From JAGPCH01 sp039810605 (GTDB lineage Bacteria > Bacteroidota > Ignavibacteria > Tepidaquicellales > Tepidaquicellaceae): a DNA stretch of 64,000 nucleotides. This document shows, in pieces, positions 18,001 through 26,528 of the stretch. Location: positions 1 through 64,000 of the forward strand of contig JBDHXH010000005.1 in NCBI GenBank assembly GCA_039810605.1, read 5' to 3'. The notes beneath the pieces are model-generated. The model saw only the letters and a program-made list of their open reading frames with translations, ran no database searches and was not told the origin of the DNA. The position numbers and the translations under genes are program-made. Each line of letters opens with the position of its first letter. The first letter of the stretch is position 1.

Positions 18001-19349
18001 CCAAAATATGAACGCGCTTGATTGCTTTCACCTGTCCATGATTCTGATGCTGATAAACCGGAAGCAGAGCCATTAAAGACATAAGCTCTACCTTCATCAT
18101 TCTGACCATTGTTATAATATGAGGCACCAACTATCACGTCACTGTAACCATCACCGTTAATATCTCCTGCTGTTGAGACACTAATTCCGAAATAAGCAGA
18201 ATCCTGATTCAGCTCTGAAGTCCAGTTTGCTGTTCCTGGAAGTCCGGAAGCGGATCCGTAAAAAACAAAAACTCTTCCCTCGTTCGTATTTCCGTTATCA
18301 TAGTTCGGAGCGCCAATGATTACATCACTGTAACCATCGCCGTTGACATCGCCTGCTGTAGAGACACTTGTTCCATACAATGCATTTGCCTGACCTCCAA
18401 GTGTATTCCAATTTGAACTTACCGGCAGACCGCTTGCCGAACCGTAGTAAACAAACACTCTCCCCATATTTGTGAGTCCATTATCATAATAAGGAGCTCC
18501 AACTATCACATCACTGTAGCCGTCACCGTTCACATCACCGGCGGTTGAAAGGCTGTAGCCCCACCCTGCAGATGCCTGATTGGCTTCAGCCGTCCAGTTT
18601 GGTGAAGTTGAAAGCGGGTCAATCGTGATTGGATATGCCGCGTCTTTATCATCAACCGTGATTGAAAAAGATTTGGCGGAAGGATATGCAGAATTGAAAC
18701 TCTTGATTTCATTTTCAAAATATGCATTGAGAAATTTTCCGTTCGAATCCCAAACTTTGAGTCCTGAATATTTGAATTGTCCATTGCCGAAAGATACTTC
18801 ATCGCTGTTCACCGTCATCGAAAGGGCTGTTGTTACATCTATCTTAAGACTAAGTAAGCCATCTCCTTCAGCTCTTTTCTTAATGATGAAATCCTGTCTC
18901 ATTCCATTTTCATCATTGAGATATTTGATTATGATATTCTCATCTTCACAGTATGCGGAATTCCCTGACGTAAAAATTTCTCTGCCTGAAAAATTTGTCG
19001 GCAAATTATTTTTTCTTGAGTAACCTGACGCTTTGAATTGTACTGACCAACCCGAAGAACCTGATACATCACGAATCCTTTCTGTTGCAATGAAACCGTC
19101 GTTGTTGTAAATGAACCTTATGTTATTCGATCTATTCGGAGATTGATATCTGTCTATGACTTTGTCAAAGGTAATTTTATACTCATCCGATTTGATTTGA
19201 TTGAGGATGGTCTCTTTTGATAAATCAATATCGTTATTGATTTGAATTCCCGAGTTGTAATTTTCATTCATTGAATTGCAGAATGAAAGATTGAAGCAGC
19301 CGGATAATAGCCAGCAAACTAAAACTAAAATTGTGTGTGTGATTTTCAT
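15093..19349 (-). CDS. Giant FG-GAP/integrin-like repeat lipoprotein with dockerin-like C-terminal module
   Basis: I use the ATG at 19349, which gives a signal with lipobox LLSGC (MKITHTILVLVCWLLSGC); an upstream in-frame start at 19439 would bury it. The 1418-residue protein has an N-terminal domain of about 250 residues. Fourteen tandem FG-GAP repeats follow, each with a calcium-loop motif like AGDVNGDGYSD, spaced about 60 residues. Fourteen repeats fit two seven-bladed propellers of the integrin-alpha type. After a linker with fibronectin-like character comes the C-terminal module shared with other proteins here: IKHRSSIETWSSGG, then two dockerin-like loops (GDVNQDKTIDLSD and SDLTGDDFVDLSDL). 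It lacks a T9SS sorting domain. The likely role is surface adhesion or carbohydrate/protein binding; the ligand is unknown. It is divergent from the GH9 gene. Confidence 0.85.
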   Translation of the reverse strand: MKITHTILVLVCWLLSGCFNLSFCNSMNENYNSGIQINNDIDLSKETILNQIKSDEYKITFDKVIDRYQSPNRSNNIRFIYNNDGFIATERIRDVSGSSGWSVQFKASGYSRKNNLPTNFSGREIFTSGNSAYCEDENIIIKYLNDENGMRQDFIIKKRAEGDGLLSLKIDVTTALSMTVNSDEVSFGNGQFKYSGLKVWDSNGKFLNAYFENEIKSFNSAYPSAKSFSITVDDKDAAYPITIDPLSTSPNWTAEANQASAGWGYSLSTAGDVNGDGYSDVIVGAPYYDNGLTNMGRVFVYYGSASGLPVSSNWNTLGGQANALYGTSVSTAGDVNGDGYSDVIIGAPNYDNGNTNEGRVFVFYGSASGLPGTANWTSELNQDSAYFGISVSTAGDINGDGYSDVIVGASYYNNGQNDEGRAYVFNGSASGLSASESWTGESNQARSYFGCSVATAGDVNGDGYSDIVVGAWGFDNGNTNEGKIFAYFGSASGVSASANWTSEGNQDTTLFGQTVATAGDVNGDGYSDIIVGAPTADNGQKDEGRAYVYYGSAGGPSATPDWAAEGNQINGDFGYSVATAGDVNGDGYADVVIGAITYDNSMTDDGKAFVYFGSATGLNATAGWTASSAQTFSLYGNCVATAGDVNGDGFSDVLVGAYFYSNGQSNEGRSYCYYGGANGLGSTVNWIVESNQQNTFLGSSVSTAGDVNGDGYNDVIISAPYYSNGQSNEGIAYLYYGSPNGLSSTPAWSAEGNVTTGYFGNTVGTAGDVNGDGYADVIVASISNNVSIYLGSALGLSMTPQIVLAPPVVQNNMLYGFSVSTAGDVNGDGFSDVLVGVPYYYEYNQYPYFFKGRAYVYYGSPSGMNKFNYTYVNGTQDTAEFGQFVSTAGDVNGDGYSDILIGARNFDTGVRNAGKCYVYYGSANGLDTNAAWTKTGSAVNEQFGQYLNLVGDVNGDSYSDISIYSTGTNTLSLFNGSSSGLPGSPSQTIPVSYAFSSGAGDVNGDGYSDLIYGEYSYTSGQYQEGRILVANGSPAGLSGAAWIYQSNLENAQLGYRVSSAGDVNGDGYSDIIAGARYYTNVQFAEGAAFVFYGNGNTSKRATVQQYKPGSSNIIYSSGVSGSNGQVRFNIFGRSPFGRTFGKMVYEFKENGIGFSGSPITNSTQFSGAGSFVNLGTAGTQLNHDASGLLNYKEYKWRARVQYDLASNPFQKFGTWKYYTNFVPLPFGCIKAQVTLPPTMELNSSILLQGRYNSATNTMTGDSIKIILRNVQSPYEALDTSKQYAGSNGMATYYFPRATNNVKYYYQIKHRSSIETWSSGGVKFTSSSMNYNFSTYLPNAYGNNMATVDNSPLAYALFSGDVNQDKTIDLSDIGIVFNDANSFASGYVVSDLTGDDFVDLSDLTITYNNSNDFVNAITP

Positions 19350-19908
19350 TTGACTAAAATTTTTTTTGAAATCGTTTGGAAAAGTTTTTTGAATTTTAAT
19401 GACACTGCAAAAATATATTTTCCAAATCTCTATCCGCAAAGAGATTTGAATTCAGATTACACACTCAAAAGCAGATTGCAAAAAGGAACATTCTGAATCC
19501 AATTATTCAAAAACAAAATTTAGCAACAGAATTAACATTTTGCCCGGTACATAATCTGAATGAATTACACCACTACGAATTTTTCTCGGAAATTACACCT
19601 TGTGATTCAGATCGGATTTTGTGCGAACAGATGATTTTTAACCCAAATGAAATGAAAGGGGATATTTTTTCGAACTCCGCATTACACTATTACACCTCAC
19701 TTTGATTGAAGTGTATATTTCATATCAATTCCGATATTAACGGCTTCAGCCAATTTTGTAACTGAAGTTAGTCATTGCCGGGTATATTTCTTTCAATGTG
19801 AATTGTTATTGCCCTTCGTAAAGAATGAATTAAACATTCATTGAAACTTTGATTTGCAAATTCCAATTTACCGGAGAAACATTCATTAATCCTAACCTGC
19901 CATTCGTC
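19350..19908. promoter_or_regulatory. Divergent regulatory region with five ATTACAC copies
   Basis: This 559-bp region separates the divergently transcribed FG-GAP and GH9 genes and must hold both promoters. The heptamer ATTACAC occurs five times, all on the plus strand, at 19456, 19564, 19592, 19681 and 19689. A fragment TTGCCCGGTAC near 19540 matches one arm of the terminator hairpins at 39.8 and 40.6 kb. I see no coding frame in it. Operator function for ATTACAC is inference only. Confidence 0.4.
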
Positions 19909-22362
19909 ATGAAGATAAAACTTATTTCTTGCGCGTGTCTCTTGTTCTTCATTACAAAACTTTCACCAGGAATTTCACCACCGGTTGACAATCATATTAA
20001 AGTTGATCAATTTGGCTACAAGACTAACGGGAAAAAAATTGCAGTGATCAGTAATCCTGTTACAGGATACAACAGTAGCAATCCTTTCACACCGGGAAGC
20101 AATTATCAGCTTAGAAGATTCAGCGATGATGCAATAGTTTATTCGGGTTCAATCACTGCATGGAGCGGCGGCGCAACTCAATCCCAAAGCGGAGACAAAG
20201 TCTGGTGGTTTGATTTTTCAAATTACTCTGCAGCAGGCTTCTATTATGTTTATGATGTCAGCAACAATGTTCGCTCATATCAGTTTGAGATTAATGATAA
20301 CGTATATCTTACCGTACTTAAGCAGGCAATGCGTGTCTTTTATTATCAGAGATGCGGAACTCCAAAGGCGTTTCCTTATGCGCAGACCGGTTGGACGGAT
20401 TCTGCATGCCATATTGGATCACTTCAGGATCTCGATTGCAGACTTTATAACAACAATAATATTTCAACTTCAAAAAATCTTTCCGGTGGCTGGCATGATG
20501 CAGGTGATTACAACAAGTATATTAATTTTGCATTCGAGCCCGTTCTCGATTTGCTTCTTGCTTACAAAGAAAATCCTTCTGTCTTTGGCGACAATTATAA
20601 CATCCCGGAATCAGGCAATGGCATTCCGGATATTCTTGATGAAGCTAAGTATGAGCTTGACTGGTTTCTGAAAATGCAGAATGCGAACGGATCAGTATTG
20701 AGCATTGTTGGCGTTACAAACTTCGGTTCTGCGTCTCCACCTTCTGCAGATCATAATCAGCGGCTCTATGGACCGGCTACAACTTCTGCAACTTTCACGG
20801 CAGCGGCTTGCTTTGCGCTGGGAGCAATTCAATTCGCGGCAATTGGTCAGGCTTCTTATGCAAACATTCTGCAAACAGCCGCAGTCAATGCATGGAACTG
20901 GGGCACAGCTAATCCGTCGGTTACATTTTACAACTCCGGTGTTATCGGCGCCGGCGAACAGGAAGTTGATGCTTATGAAACTCTTTCAAGAAAAATGGCA
21001 GCAGCGGTCTTTTTATATGCAGTGACCGGCAATTCAGTTTACAAAACTTTTTTTGACAACAACTATACACAGATGCATCTTCTTCAATGGACATTTGCTT
21101 ATCCTTTTGAAGCTGCACAGCAAAATATGATGCTGTATTATACAACTCTGTCCGGAGCAACTCCTTCAGTCTCATCAGCAATCAAGAACGCATACAGAAG
21201 TTCTATGAAGACTAACAATGCTGACAATCTTCCTGCATATCTTAATCAGACCGATGCATACAGGGCATATCTTTCAAATCAGAATTACACCTGGGGGAGC
21301 AATACAACTAAGAGCAGGCAGGGAATAATGTTTACCAATATGATAGTATATAAGCTTGACACGTTGAGCAATTCGGATTACAGAAATGCCGCGTTGGGTT
21401 ACATAAATTATTTCAACGGTGTGAATCCAACGGCGTTTTGTTATCTGACAAATATGTCTGCATTCGGCGCGGAAAATTCCGTAAATGAAATTTATCATTC
21501 ATGGTTCGAAGACGGAAGCTTGTTGTGGGACAGAGTAGGTACTTCAACTTACGGACCTCCTCCTGGTTATGTACCGGGCGGACCCAATCCCTCTTATACT
21601 CTTGACGGCTGTTGTCCTTCTGGTTGCGGAGGATTTAATTCACTCTGTAATCCTGCACTCGTAACACCGCCGCTTGGTCAGCCAATTCAAAAATCATATA
21701 AGGACTGGAACACAAGCTGGCCGCAGGATTCGTGGACGATTACAGAGCCCGGCATTTACACACAGGCTGCTTATGCCAGACTTGTTTCTCAATTTATAGC
21801 TTCAGCATCCTCTTCTTCACAAATAAAAATTGTCATCGAAGGTTTTTATGATCCTTCTTCAGACAAAATGCGAATGAAAGATACCGCAAGAATTTATATG
21901 AGATATAATTTCTCTCCCTACAATGTTGCAGATTCTTCAAAGGCAGTTCTGGATTCAACTACATTTGCCGGGAACTTTGTATTTGAAAATTTGTCCTCGG
22001 GGACATATTACATATCCGCCAAACACAGGAATTCAATTGAAACATGGAGCAGGGCAGGAGGGGAATCATATCTTTCAGGCGGCGCGTTTAGCTATATCTT
22101 CAGTATTGACTCTTCAAATAGTTATGGAGCAAATGTTGTCCGTGTTGATAACTCTCCATTGACTTATGGAATCTACGGCGGCGACATTGACCGTGACGGA
22201 TCGGTTGATCTTACGGATGTTGTAACAGTATTTAATGACGGAAATCTTTTTCTGACAGGATACATTCAAGGCGACGTAACGGGAGACAATTATGTTGACT
22301 TGAGCGACCTTACACTGACATTCAACAATGCAAATGAGTTCGTAGCAGTTATGAAACCGTGA
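19909..22362 (+). CDS. Secreted glycoside hydrolase family 9 (endoglucanase/cellulase-like) with dockerin-like C-terminal module
   Basis: The ATG at 19909 gives a signal peptide (MKIKLISCACLLFFITK); an in-frame start at 19849 would precede it with 20 unlikely residues. The 817-residue protein has an N-terminal Ig-like CelD_N domain (about 28-130; IKVDQFGYKTNGKKIAVIS) and then the GH9 (alpha/alpha)6 catalytic domain. The inverting-enzyme aspartates lie in GGWHDAGDYNKY (D197 and D200) and the proton donor is E613 in DSWTITEPGIYTQAAY. The usual His-containing loop is represented by VNEIYHSWFEDG. Residues 639-817 are the shared module (IEGFYDP, SIETWS, then GDIDRDGSVDLTD and GDVTGDNYVDLSDL). GH9 enzymes cleave beta-1,4-glucans; substrate is inferred. 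No T9SS domain is present. Confidence 0.9.
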   Translation: MKIKLISCACLLFFITKLSPGISPPVDNHIKVDQFGYKTNGKKIAVISNPVTGYNSSNPFTPGSNYQLRRFSDDAIVYSGSITAWSGGATQSQSGDKVWWFDFSNYSAAGFYYVYDVSNNVRSYQFEINDNVYLTVLKQAMRVFYYQRCGTPKAFPYAQTGWTDSACHIGSLQDLDCRLYNNNNISTSKNLSGGWHDAGDYNKYINFAFEPVLDLLLAYKENPSVFGDNYNIPESGNGIPDILDEAKYELDWFLKMQNANGSVLSIVGVTNFGSASPPSADHNQRLYGPATTSATFTAAACFALGAIQFAAIGQASYANILQTAAVNAWNWGTANPSVTFYNSGVIGAGEQEVDAYETLSRKMAAAVFLYAVTGNSVYKTFFDNNYTQMHLLQWTFAYPFEAAQQNMMLYYTTLSGATPSVSSAIKNAYRSSMKTNNADNLPAYLNQTDAYRAYLSNQNYTWGSNTTKSRQGIMFTNMIVYKLDTLSNSDYRNAALGYINYFNGVNPTAFCYLTNMSAFGAENSVNEIYHSWFEDGSLLWDRVGTSTYGPPPGYVPGGPNPSYTLDGCCPSGCGGFNSLCNPALVTPPLGQPIQKSYKDWNTSWPQDSWTITEPGIYTQAAYARLVSQFIASASSSSQIKIVIEGFYDPSSDKMRMKDTARIYMRYNFSPYNVADSSKAVLDSTTFAGNFVFENLSSGTYYISAKHRNSIETWSRAGGESYLSGGAFSYIFSIDSSNSYGANVVRVDNSPLTYGIYGGDIDRDGSVDLTDVVTVFNDGNLFLTGYIQGDVTGDNYVDLSDLTLTFNNANEFVAVMKP

Positions 22363-22391
22363 TCATTTGCCGGCAATGACAAAACAGAATT

Positions 22392-23306
22392 TTAAAAAAT
22401 CTGTGTCCAGTCATTTTTCATACTGACAACATTTATGCCTTCAGCTTCTGAAACATCAAGAGCCTCTTTCAGCGGACTTAATTTGAAGTCCCTGTCATAA
22501 GCAGCTTCTCTTTCATCGTCATCATGATGGAGCAAGAATGCAATTCCTTTCCTTTCTGAATTTATCGCATAGCGCATCATTGACAGATCTCCGTCAGAAT
22601 TTCCAAATACAAATACAGGGACCCTTCCTATGCGCAGGGCAATGTTGTTAACTTTCTCTTCCCTGTCATCATAACTAAGCAACTCCGGCAGTCTTGTTAC
22701 AACAGGTTTCGTTCCTTCATATTCAACCTTTGTCTTGCCGCTGGTGCCGATGATCTGCTCGGGAGGAATTCCATAAATTCTTTCTGCAACCGCTCTCATG
22801 AAATTCAATCCGCTTCCTGACACGATAAAAGTTTTGAACCCGTTTTCTCTTAGAAATTCAAGAAGCTCACACTGCGGTTTGTATGTACAATTGTATGCAG
22901 AAGATTTAAATCTCGGATGAACAAATTCTTCAAACCAATCCAAAACGTGTTTCTGGAAATCTTCAGGCGTTCTTCCCTGATGTGTTACGGAGAGAAATGT
23001 CATAATGTCTCTTTTGGGAAATGAAAGAATAGTCTTCAAATCTTTTTCGATGAAAGCTTTGAAAGGCTGTGTGTCTTTTTTCTCCGGGTTTTCATTGATA
23101 AAGTCTTTCAGTTTATCGAGTGCAAAAAAAATCTGCATCTGCATTGGATATTCAGCCCAAAGTGTACCGTCATTGTCGAACGCAGCAATTCTTTCAGGCG
23201 GAGGAATAAAACCGGGGCTGCTTTCGTCGCAGGCATTCTTTACAAAGTCTGTAATTTTTTTCTTAATGTTTCCTTCTTTCCATAAAGCAAGTTTATTTTC
23301 TGACAT
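22392..23306 (-). CDS. HAD-superfamily hydrolase
   Basis: This 304-residue cytoplasmic protein has the HAD phosphohydrolase motifs. Motif I is AAFDNDGTLW (nucleophile Asp in DNDGT, about residues 43-52). Motif II is TFIVSGSG (about 165-172). A conserved lysine follows in GTSGKTKVEYEG, and motif IV is VFGNSDGDLSMMRYA. The helical cap between motifs I and II resembles phosphoserine-phosphatase-like HADs. The substrate is not readable. It is convergent with the GH9 gene (29 bp gap), which suggests no shared transcription. Start ATG at 23306. Confidence 0.8.
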   Translation of the reverse strand: MSENKLALWKEGNIKKKITDFVKNACDESSPGFIPPPERIAAFDNDGTLWAEYPMQMQIFFALDKLKDFINENPEKKDTQPFKAFIEKDLKTILSFPKRDIMTFLSVTHQGRTPEDFQKHVLDWFEEFVHPRFKSSAYNCTYKPQCELLEFLRENGFKTFIVSGSGLNFMRAVAERIYGIPPEQIIGTSGKTKVEYEGTKPVVTRLPELLSYDDREEKVNNIALRIGRVPVFVFGNSDGDLSMMRYAINSERKGIAFLLHHDDDEREAAYDRDFKLSPLKEALDVSEAEGINVVSMKNDWTQIF

Positions 23307-23517
23307 GGATGATAATGGTTAAATTATTTGTAGTGTTTGTGTAGATGAGAAATCCTTGAACGTAAATAGGTCAAATCGAAGAATCATCAACACTTGTTCT
23401 CATAGTAACAATTTACAATTATAAGTCGAGAAATGTAAATCATTTTAAACACTTTTAGAAACTCTATTCACACTCTATTCACCCCACTTAGAAGACTTAG
23501 AGGAACTTAGAAGAATG

Positions 23518-23576
23518 AAAAGTTTGGAACTGCTGGTAACGGCTGGTCAAAACCGTTTAAAACGGTTTTGACCGAA
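23518..23576. repeat. Palindromic repeat element, copy 1
   Basis: This copy contains a perfect hairpin at 23545-23573: arm GGTCAAAACCGTT (13 bases), loop TAA, complementary arm. It is preceded by AAAAGTTTGGAACTGC. Copy 2 begins about 139 bp downstream. Both are followed by related text of the type ATCAAATTCAT...ATTGCATCA, so the duplicated unit probably extends beyond the hairpin. Confidence 0.8.
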
Positions 23577-23656
23577 CAATTCTTAAAATCCGAAAATTCG
23601 CTGTTATCCCTCCAGATGGGATCAAATTCATGATATTGCATCACCCTTAAGGAATA

Positions 23657-23715
23657 AAAAGTTTGGAACTGCAAGTTACGGCTGGTCAAAACCGTTTAAA
23701 ACGGTTTTGACCGAA
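23657..23715. repeat. Palindromic repeat element, copy 2
   Basis: The same 29-base hairpin (23684-23712) and the same left flank (AAAAGTTTGGAACTGC) as copy 1, with only a few substitutions between hairpin and flank (CTGGTAAC against CAAGTTAC). Together the pair looks like a tandem duplication of a REP- or MITE-like element. Confidence 0.8.
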
Positions 23716-23885
23716 TGAGACCAAATTCATCAAGATTGCATAGATTCCATTAGATTGCATCAACCTTTACCCCCGCACACCACAAAAATACATTTCATCT
23801 TGATAATTTTTCCGATACATTGAAATCAAATTTCCGACCCTCTCAATCCCGATGTATGAAGCAAGGATTGGAGGGTTTATAGTTT

Positions 23886-25187
23886 ATGAAGGTTAAAAAA
23901 GACAAAGTAAAACTTATCACACTCGGATGCTCGAAGAATCTTGTTGATTCTGAATTTATTTTGTCACAGCTCAAGGCAAACGATGTCCAATTTGTTGAAG
24001 ACGAACGTGAGGCCGAGAACATAATAATCAATACGTGCGGTTTCATTGAGGCTGCCAAGAAGGAATCCATTGATACCATACTCCGCGCCGTCAATCTGAA
24101 AACAGCAGGGATAGTAAAGAATGTCTATGTAGCGGGATGTTTGTCGGACAGATACAAAAGCGAGCTTGAAAAAGAAATTCCGGAAGTTGATGAATACTTC
24201 GGTGCAACAGACAAGCCGCAGACTATTTTAGGTATTCTGAATGAACTTGGCATAGACTACAAAAAAAATCTTGTCGGCGAGCGCGTCCTAACAACGCCCG
24301 CACATTTTGCGTATCTCAAAATCAGCGAAGGATGCGATAACCCGTGTTCATTTTGTGCAATACCTCTGATGAGAGGCAATCACCGATCAAAACCTCTTGA
24401 AGAAATTCTGATGGAAGCGCAAATGCTTGTTTCTAAAGGCGTGAAAGAACTTATTGTAATCGGACAGGACACGACTTACTGGGGATTTGATACAGAAGGG
24501 AAAAGAAGTTTGTCAAAAGTATTACATGAACTCACTAAGATAAAAGGCATAGAGTGGATCAGGTTAATGTATGCTTATCCTTCAAGGTTTCCGGAAGATA
24601 TAATTGAAGTAATCAGAGATTCGCAGAATATTTGCAATTACATTGATATTCCGATTCAGCATATTTCAGACAATGTGTTGAAGTCAATGAGGAGAGGAAT
24701 CACAAAGAGCAGCCTCGTCAGACTTCTGGAAAAACTGCGAAATGAAGTTCCGGGAATTGCAATCAGAACAACTTTGATAACAGGCTATCCTGATGAATCG
24801 GAAAAAGACTTTATGGAACTACTTGACTTCGTGAGCGATTTTAAATTTGACCGACTGGGTGTTTTTGCATATTCACACGAAGAAAATACTGTCGCTGCGT
24901 CAATTCCGGACAGAGTACCGAATTCGGAAAAGTTAAGCCGACAAAAAGAGATCCTTGACATTCAAAAAGTGATCTCGTCAGAAAAGAATTTGCTGCAGAC
25001 CGGCAAAACCATTAAGGTGCTATTGGACAGAGAAGAAAATGATTATTTTATCGGAAGAAGCGAAAAGGACGCACCGGAAGTGGATCAGGAAGTTTATGTT
25101 AATGGAATCGGATTGAAGAAAGGTGAGTTTTATGATGTAGAGGTATATGACGCGGAAGAGTTTGATTTGTTCGGACAAAAAGTATAA
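23886..25187 (+). CDS. rimO: Ribosomal protein uS12 methylthiotransferase RimO
   Basis: RimO is a radical-SAM enzyme that adds a methylthio group to the conserved aspartate of ribosomal protein uS12. The 433-residue protein has three parts. The N-terminal MTTase domain carries cluster cysteines C15 (TLGCSKNLVDSE), C51 (NTCGF) and C85 (AGCLSDRY). The radical-SAM core has the CxxxCxxC triad C150, C154, C157 (SEGCDNPCSFCAIP). A C-terminal TRAM-like domain spans about 370-433. RimO rather than MiaB is supported by CSKNLVDSE and by the PLMRGNHRSKP stretch. A GGAGGG ribosome-binding site ends about 10 bp before the ATG. Confidence 0.95.
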   Translation: MKVKKDKVKLITLGCSKNLVDSEFILSQLKANDVQFVEDEREAENIIINTCGFIEAAKKESIDTILRAVNLKTAGIVKNVYVAGCLSDRYKSELEKEIPEVDEYFGATDKPQTILGILNELGIDYKKNLVGERVLTTPAHFAYLKISEGCDNPCSFCAIPLMRGNHRSKPLEEILMEAQMLVSKGVKELIVIGQDTTYWGFDTEGKRSLSKVLHELTKIKGIEWIRLMYAYPSRFPEDIIEVIRDSQNICNYIDIPIQHISDNVLKSMRRGITKSSLVRLLEKLRNEVPGIAIRTTLITGYPDESEKDFMELLDFVSDFKFDRLGVFAYSHEENTVAASIPDRVPNSEKLSRQKEILDIQKVISSEKNLLQTGKTIKVLLDREENDYFIGRSEKDAPEVDQEVYVNGIGLKKGEFYDVEVYDAEEFDLFGQKV

Positions 25188-25232
25188 ATATCTACACTCA
25201 AATTATAAGTATTTTTACGGGAGAAATAAGCC

Positions 25233-26528
25233 ATGAAAATCTTAATCAAGTTTTTACCACTCATTGTCTTCATATTTGTATTGACCGCTTCCAAGAATGC
25301 GGTTTCACAGCTTGAAGACAAAACCATGAAAGGAAACGACAAGGAATTCTTCTTTGCCGACCCAATGGTTTTTTACAGTAAGGAACATCAGAAGGCGAGA
25401 CTCGACCTTTACATAGAGATCCCGCTCGAGAATCTCCAGTTCAAAAAGAATTATCAGACAAAGAACTATGATGCCAGTCTCAATTACAATGTTAAGATTG
25501 TAAATTCAGCCGGCGAAGTTGTAACAAATGAGTCAATCAATGATTTCATTACAACAACCAAGGCAGAACAGAAGACGCTTGATGAGTCTGCGAAGTTCAT
25601 TGTAAAGGAGTTTTATCTTAACCCGGGTATTTACAACCTTGAAATTGCACTGACCGACATCAACACTAAGCATGAAAAAGTTGTAAAGAAGAACATTGAT
25701 GTTAAGGATTTTCCAATTCAGGATATTTCCTTCAGTGATATAATGCTTGTCAGCAACTACCGCCACAAAGACGGGAAAAAAATTGTAACTCCGCTTGTAG
25801 ATAACAACATTGACAACCTTAATGAGCTCGTTCTGTTCTTTGAAGTGTATAATTCAAAGGATCAGAATGTTGTTAACAATTATAATTACAAAGTAACAGA
25901 TTCAAAGGATAACATCGTCGAGAAAGGAAGCTACTATTATACGCTGGTACCGGGAACGAACAAGTTCTTCGAGAAGATTCCGACAAAAAATCTTGTATTC
26001 GGGAAATACAAATATGAAATTAATGACAACACCACAGGTGCCCTTCTTGCTCAAAGAGAATTTTCAAACAGCATGAACGGCATACCCGTTAACATGAAGG
26101 ATCTTAGCCTCCTGATTGATCAGTTGCTATACATTGCAAACAGCGATGAGCTTAGCAAAATCAAGAATGCTTCTTCCAACGAACTTAAAGAAAAATATTT
26201 TATTGAATTCTGGAAGAGCAAGGACCCTTCTCCGAATACAGGCAAGAACGAGCTTATGATAGAATATTATAGAAGGATCAAGATTGCCAATGAGAGATAT
26301 TCTCATTACATAGACGGATGGAAGACTGACATGGGAATGGTTTACATTATCTTTGGCGAACCGAGCAATGTGGAGCGTTATCCTTTTACAGAAAATACAA
26401 AGCCGTATGAAGTTTGGGAATTCTATAATGAAAACCGGCAGTTCGTTTTTGTAGATGATACAGGTTTTGGCGATTACAAACTTACTACTCCGATATGGGA
26501 TGAACAGCGGACGAGAATCAGAAATTAA
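25233..26528 (+). CDS. GWxTD-domain exported protein
   Basis: This 431-residue protein starts with a signal peptide (KILIKFLPLIVFIFVLTASKNAVSQ). The N-terminal ~280 residues look like beta-sandwich domains. The C-terminal ~120 residues form the GWxTD domain, with the eponymous DGWKTDMGMVYIIFGEP and KPYEVWEFYNENRQFVF. GWxTD proteins are frequent in Bacteroidota, Chlorobi and Acidobacteria; their molecular role is not established. It is transcribed after rimO (45 bp gap) and convergent with the DUF58 gene, whose stop is immediately adjacent. Confidence 0.85.
   Translation: MKILIKFLPLIVFIFVLTASKNAVSQLEDKTMKGNDKEFFFADPMVFYSKEHQKARLDLYIEIPLENLQFKKNYQTKNYDASLNYNVKIVNSAGEVVTNESINDFITTTKAEQKTLDESAKFIVKEFYLNPGIYNLEIALTDINTKHEKVVKKNIDVKDFPIQDISFSDIMLVSNYRHKDGKKIVTPLVDNNIDNLNELVLFFEVYNSKDQNVVNNYNYKVTDSKDNIVEKGSYYYTLVPGTNKFFEKIPTKNLVFGKYKYEINDNTTGALLAQREFSNSMNGIPVNMKDLSLLIDQLLYIANSDELSKIKNASSNELKEKYFIEFWKSKDPSPNTGKNELMIEYYRRIKIANERYSHYIDGWKTDMGMVYIIFGEPSNVERYPFTENTKPYEVWEFYNENRQFVFVDDTGFGDYKLTTPIWDEQRTRIRN

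Larger units (their letters stand above)
23307..23885. other. Intergenic region with duplicated palindromic element
   Basis: No gene is visible in this 579-bp gap between the HAD gene and rimO. It holds two copies of a palindrome-bearing repeat (described separately) and short direct repeats such as ACTCTATTCAC near 23460-23480 and the AACTTAGAAG-like runs near 23490-23515. The ribosome-binding site GGAGGG for rimO lies at 23870-23875. Confidence 0.6.

Noticed and set aside
19350..19439. Longer start of the FG-GAP gene at 19439
   Set aside because: It would put 30 residues before a clear lipoprotein signal that begins at the ATG at 19349.
19849..19908. Longer start of the GH9 gene at 19849
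   Set aside because: It prefixes 20 residues to a clear signal peptide; the ATG at 19909 is better.
22363..22391. Terminator between the GH9 and HAD genes
   Set aside because: A short TCATT/AATGA palindrome exists but its stem is short and no T-tract follows directly.
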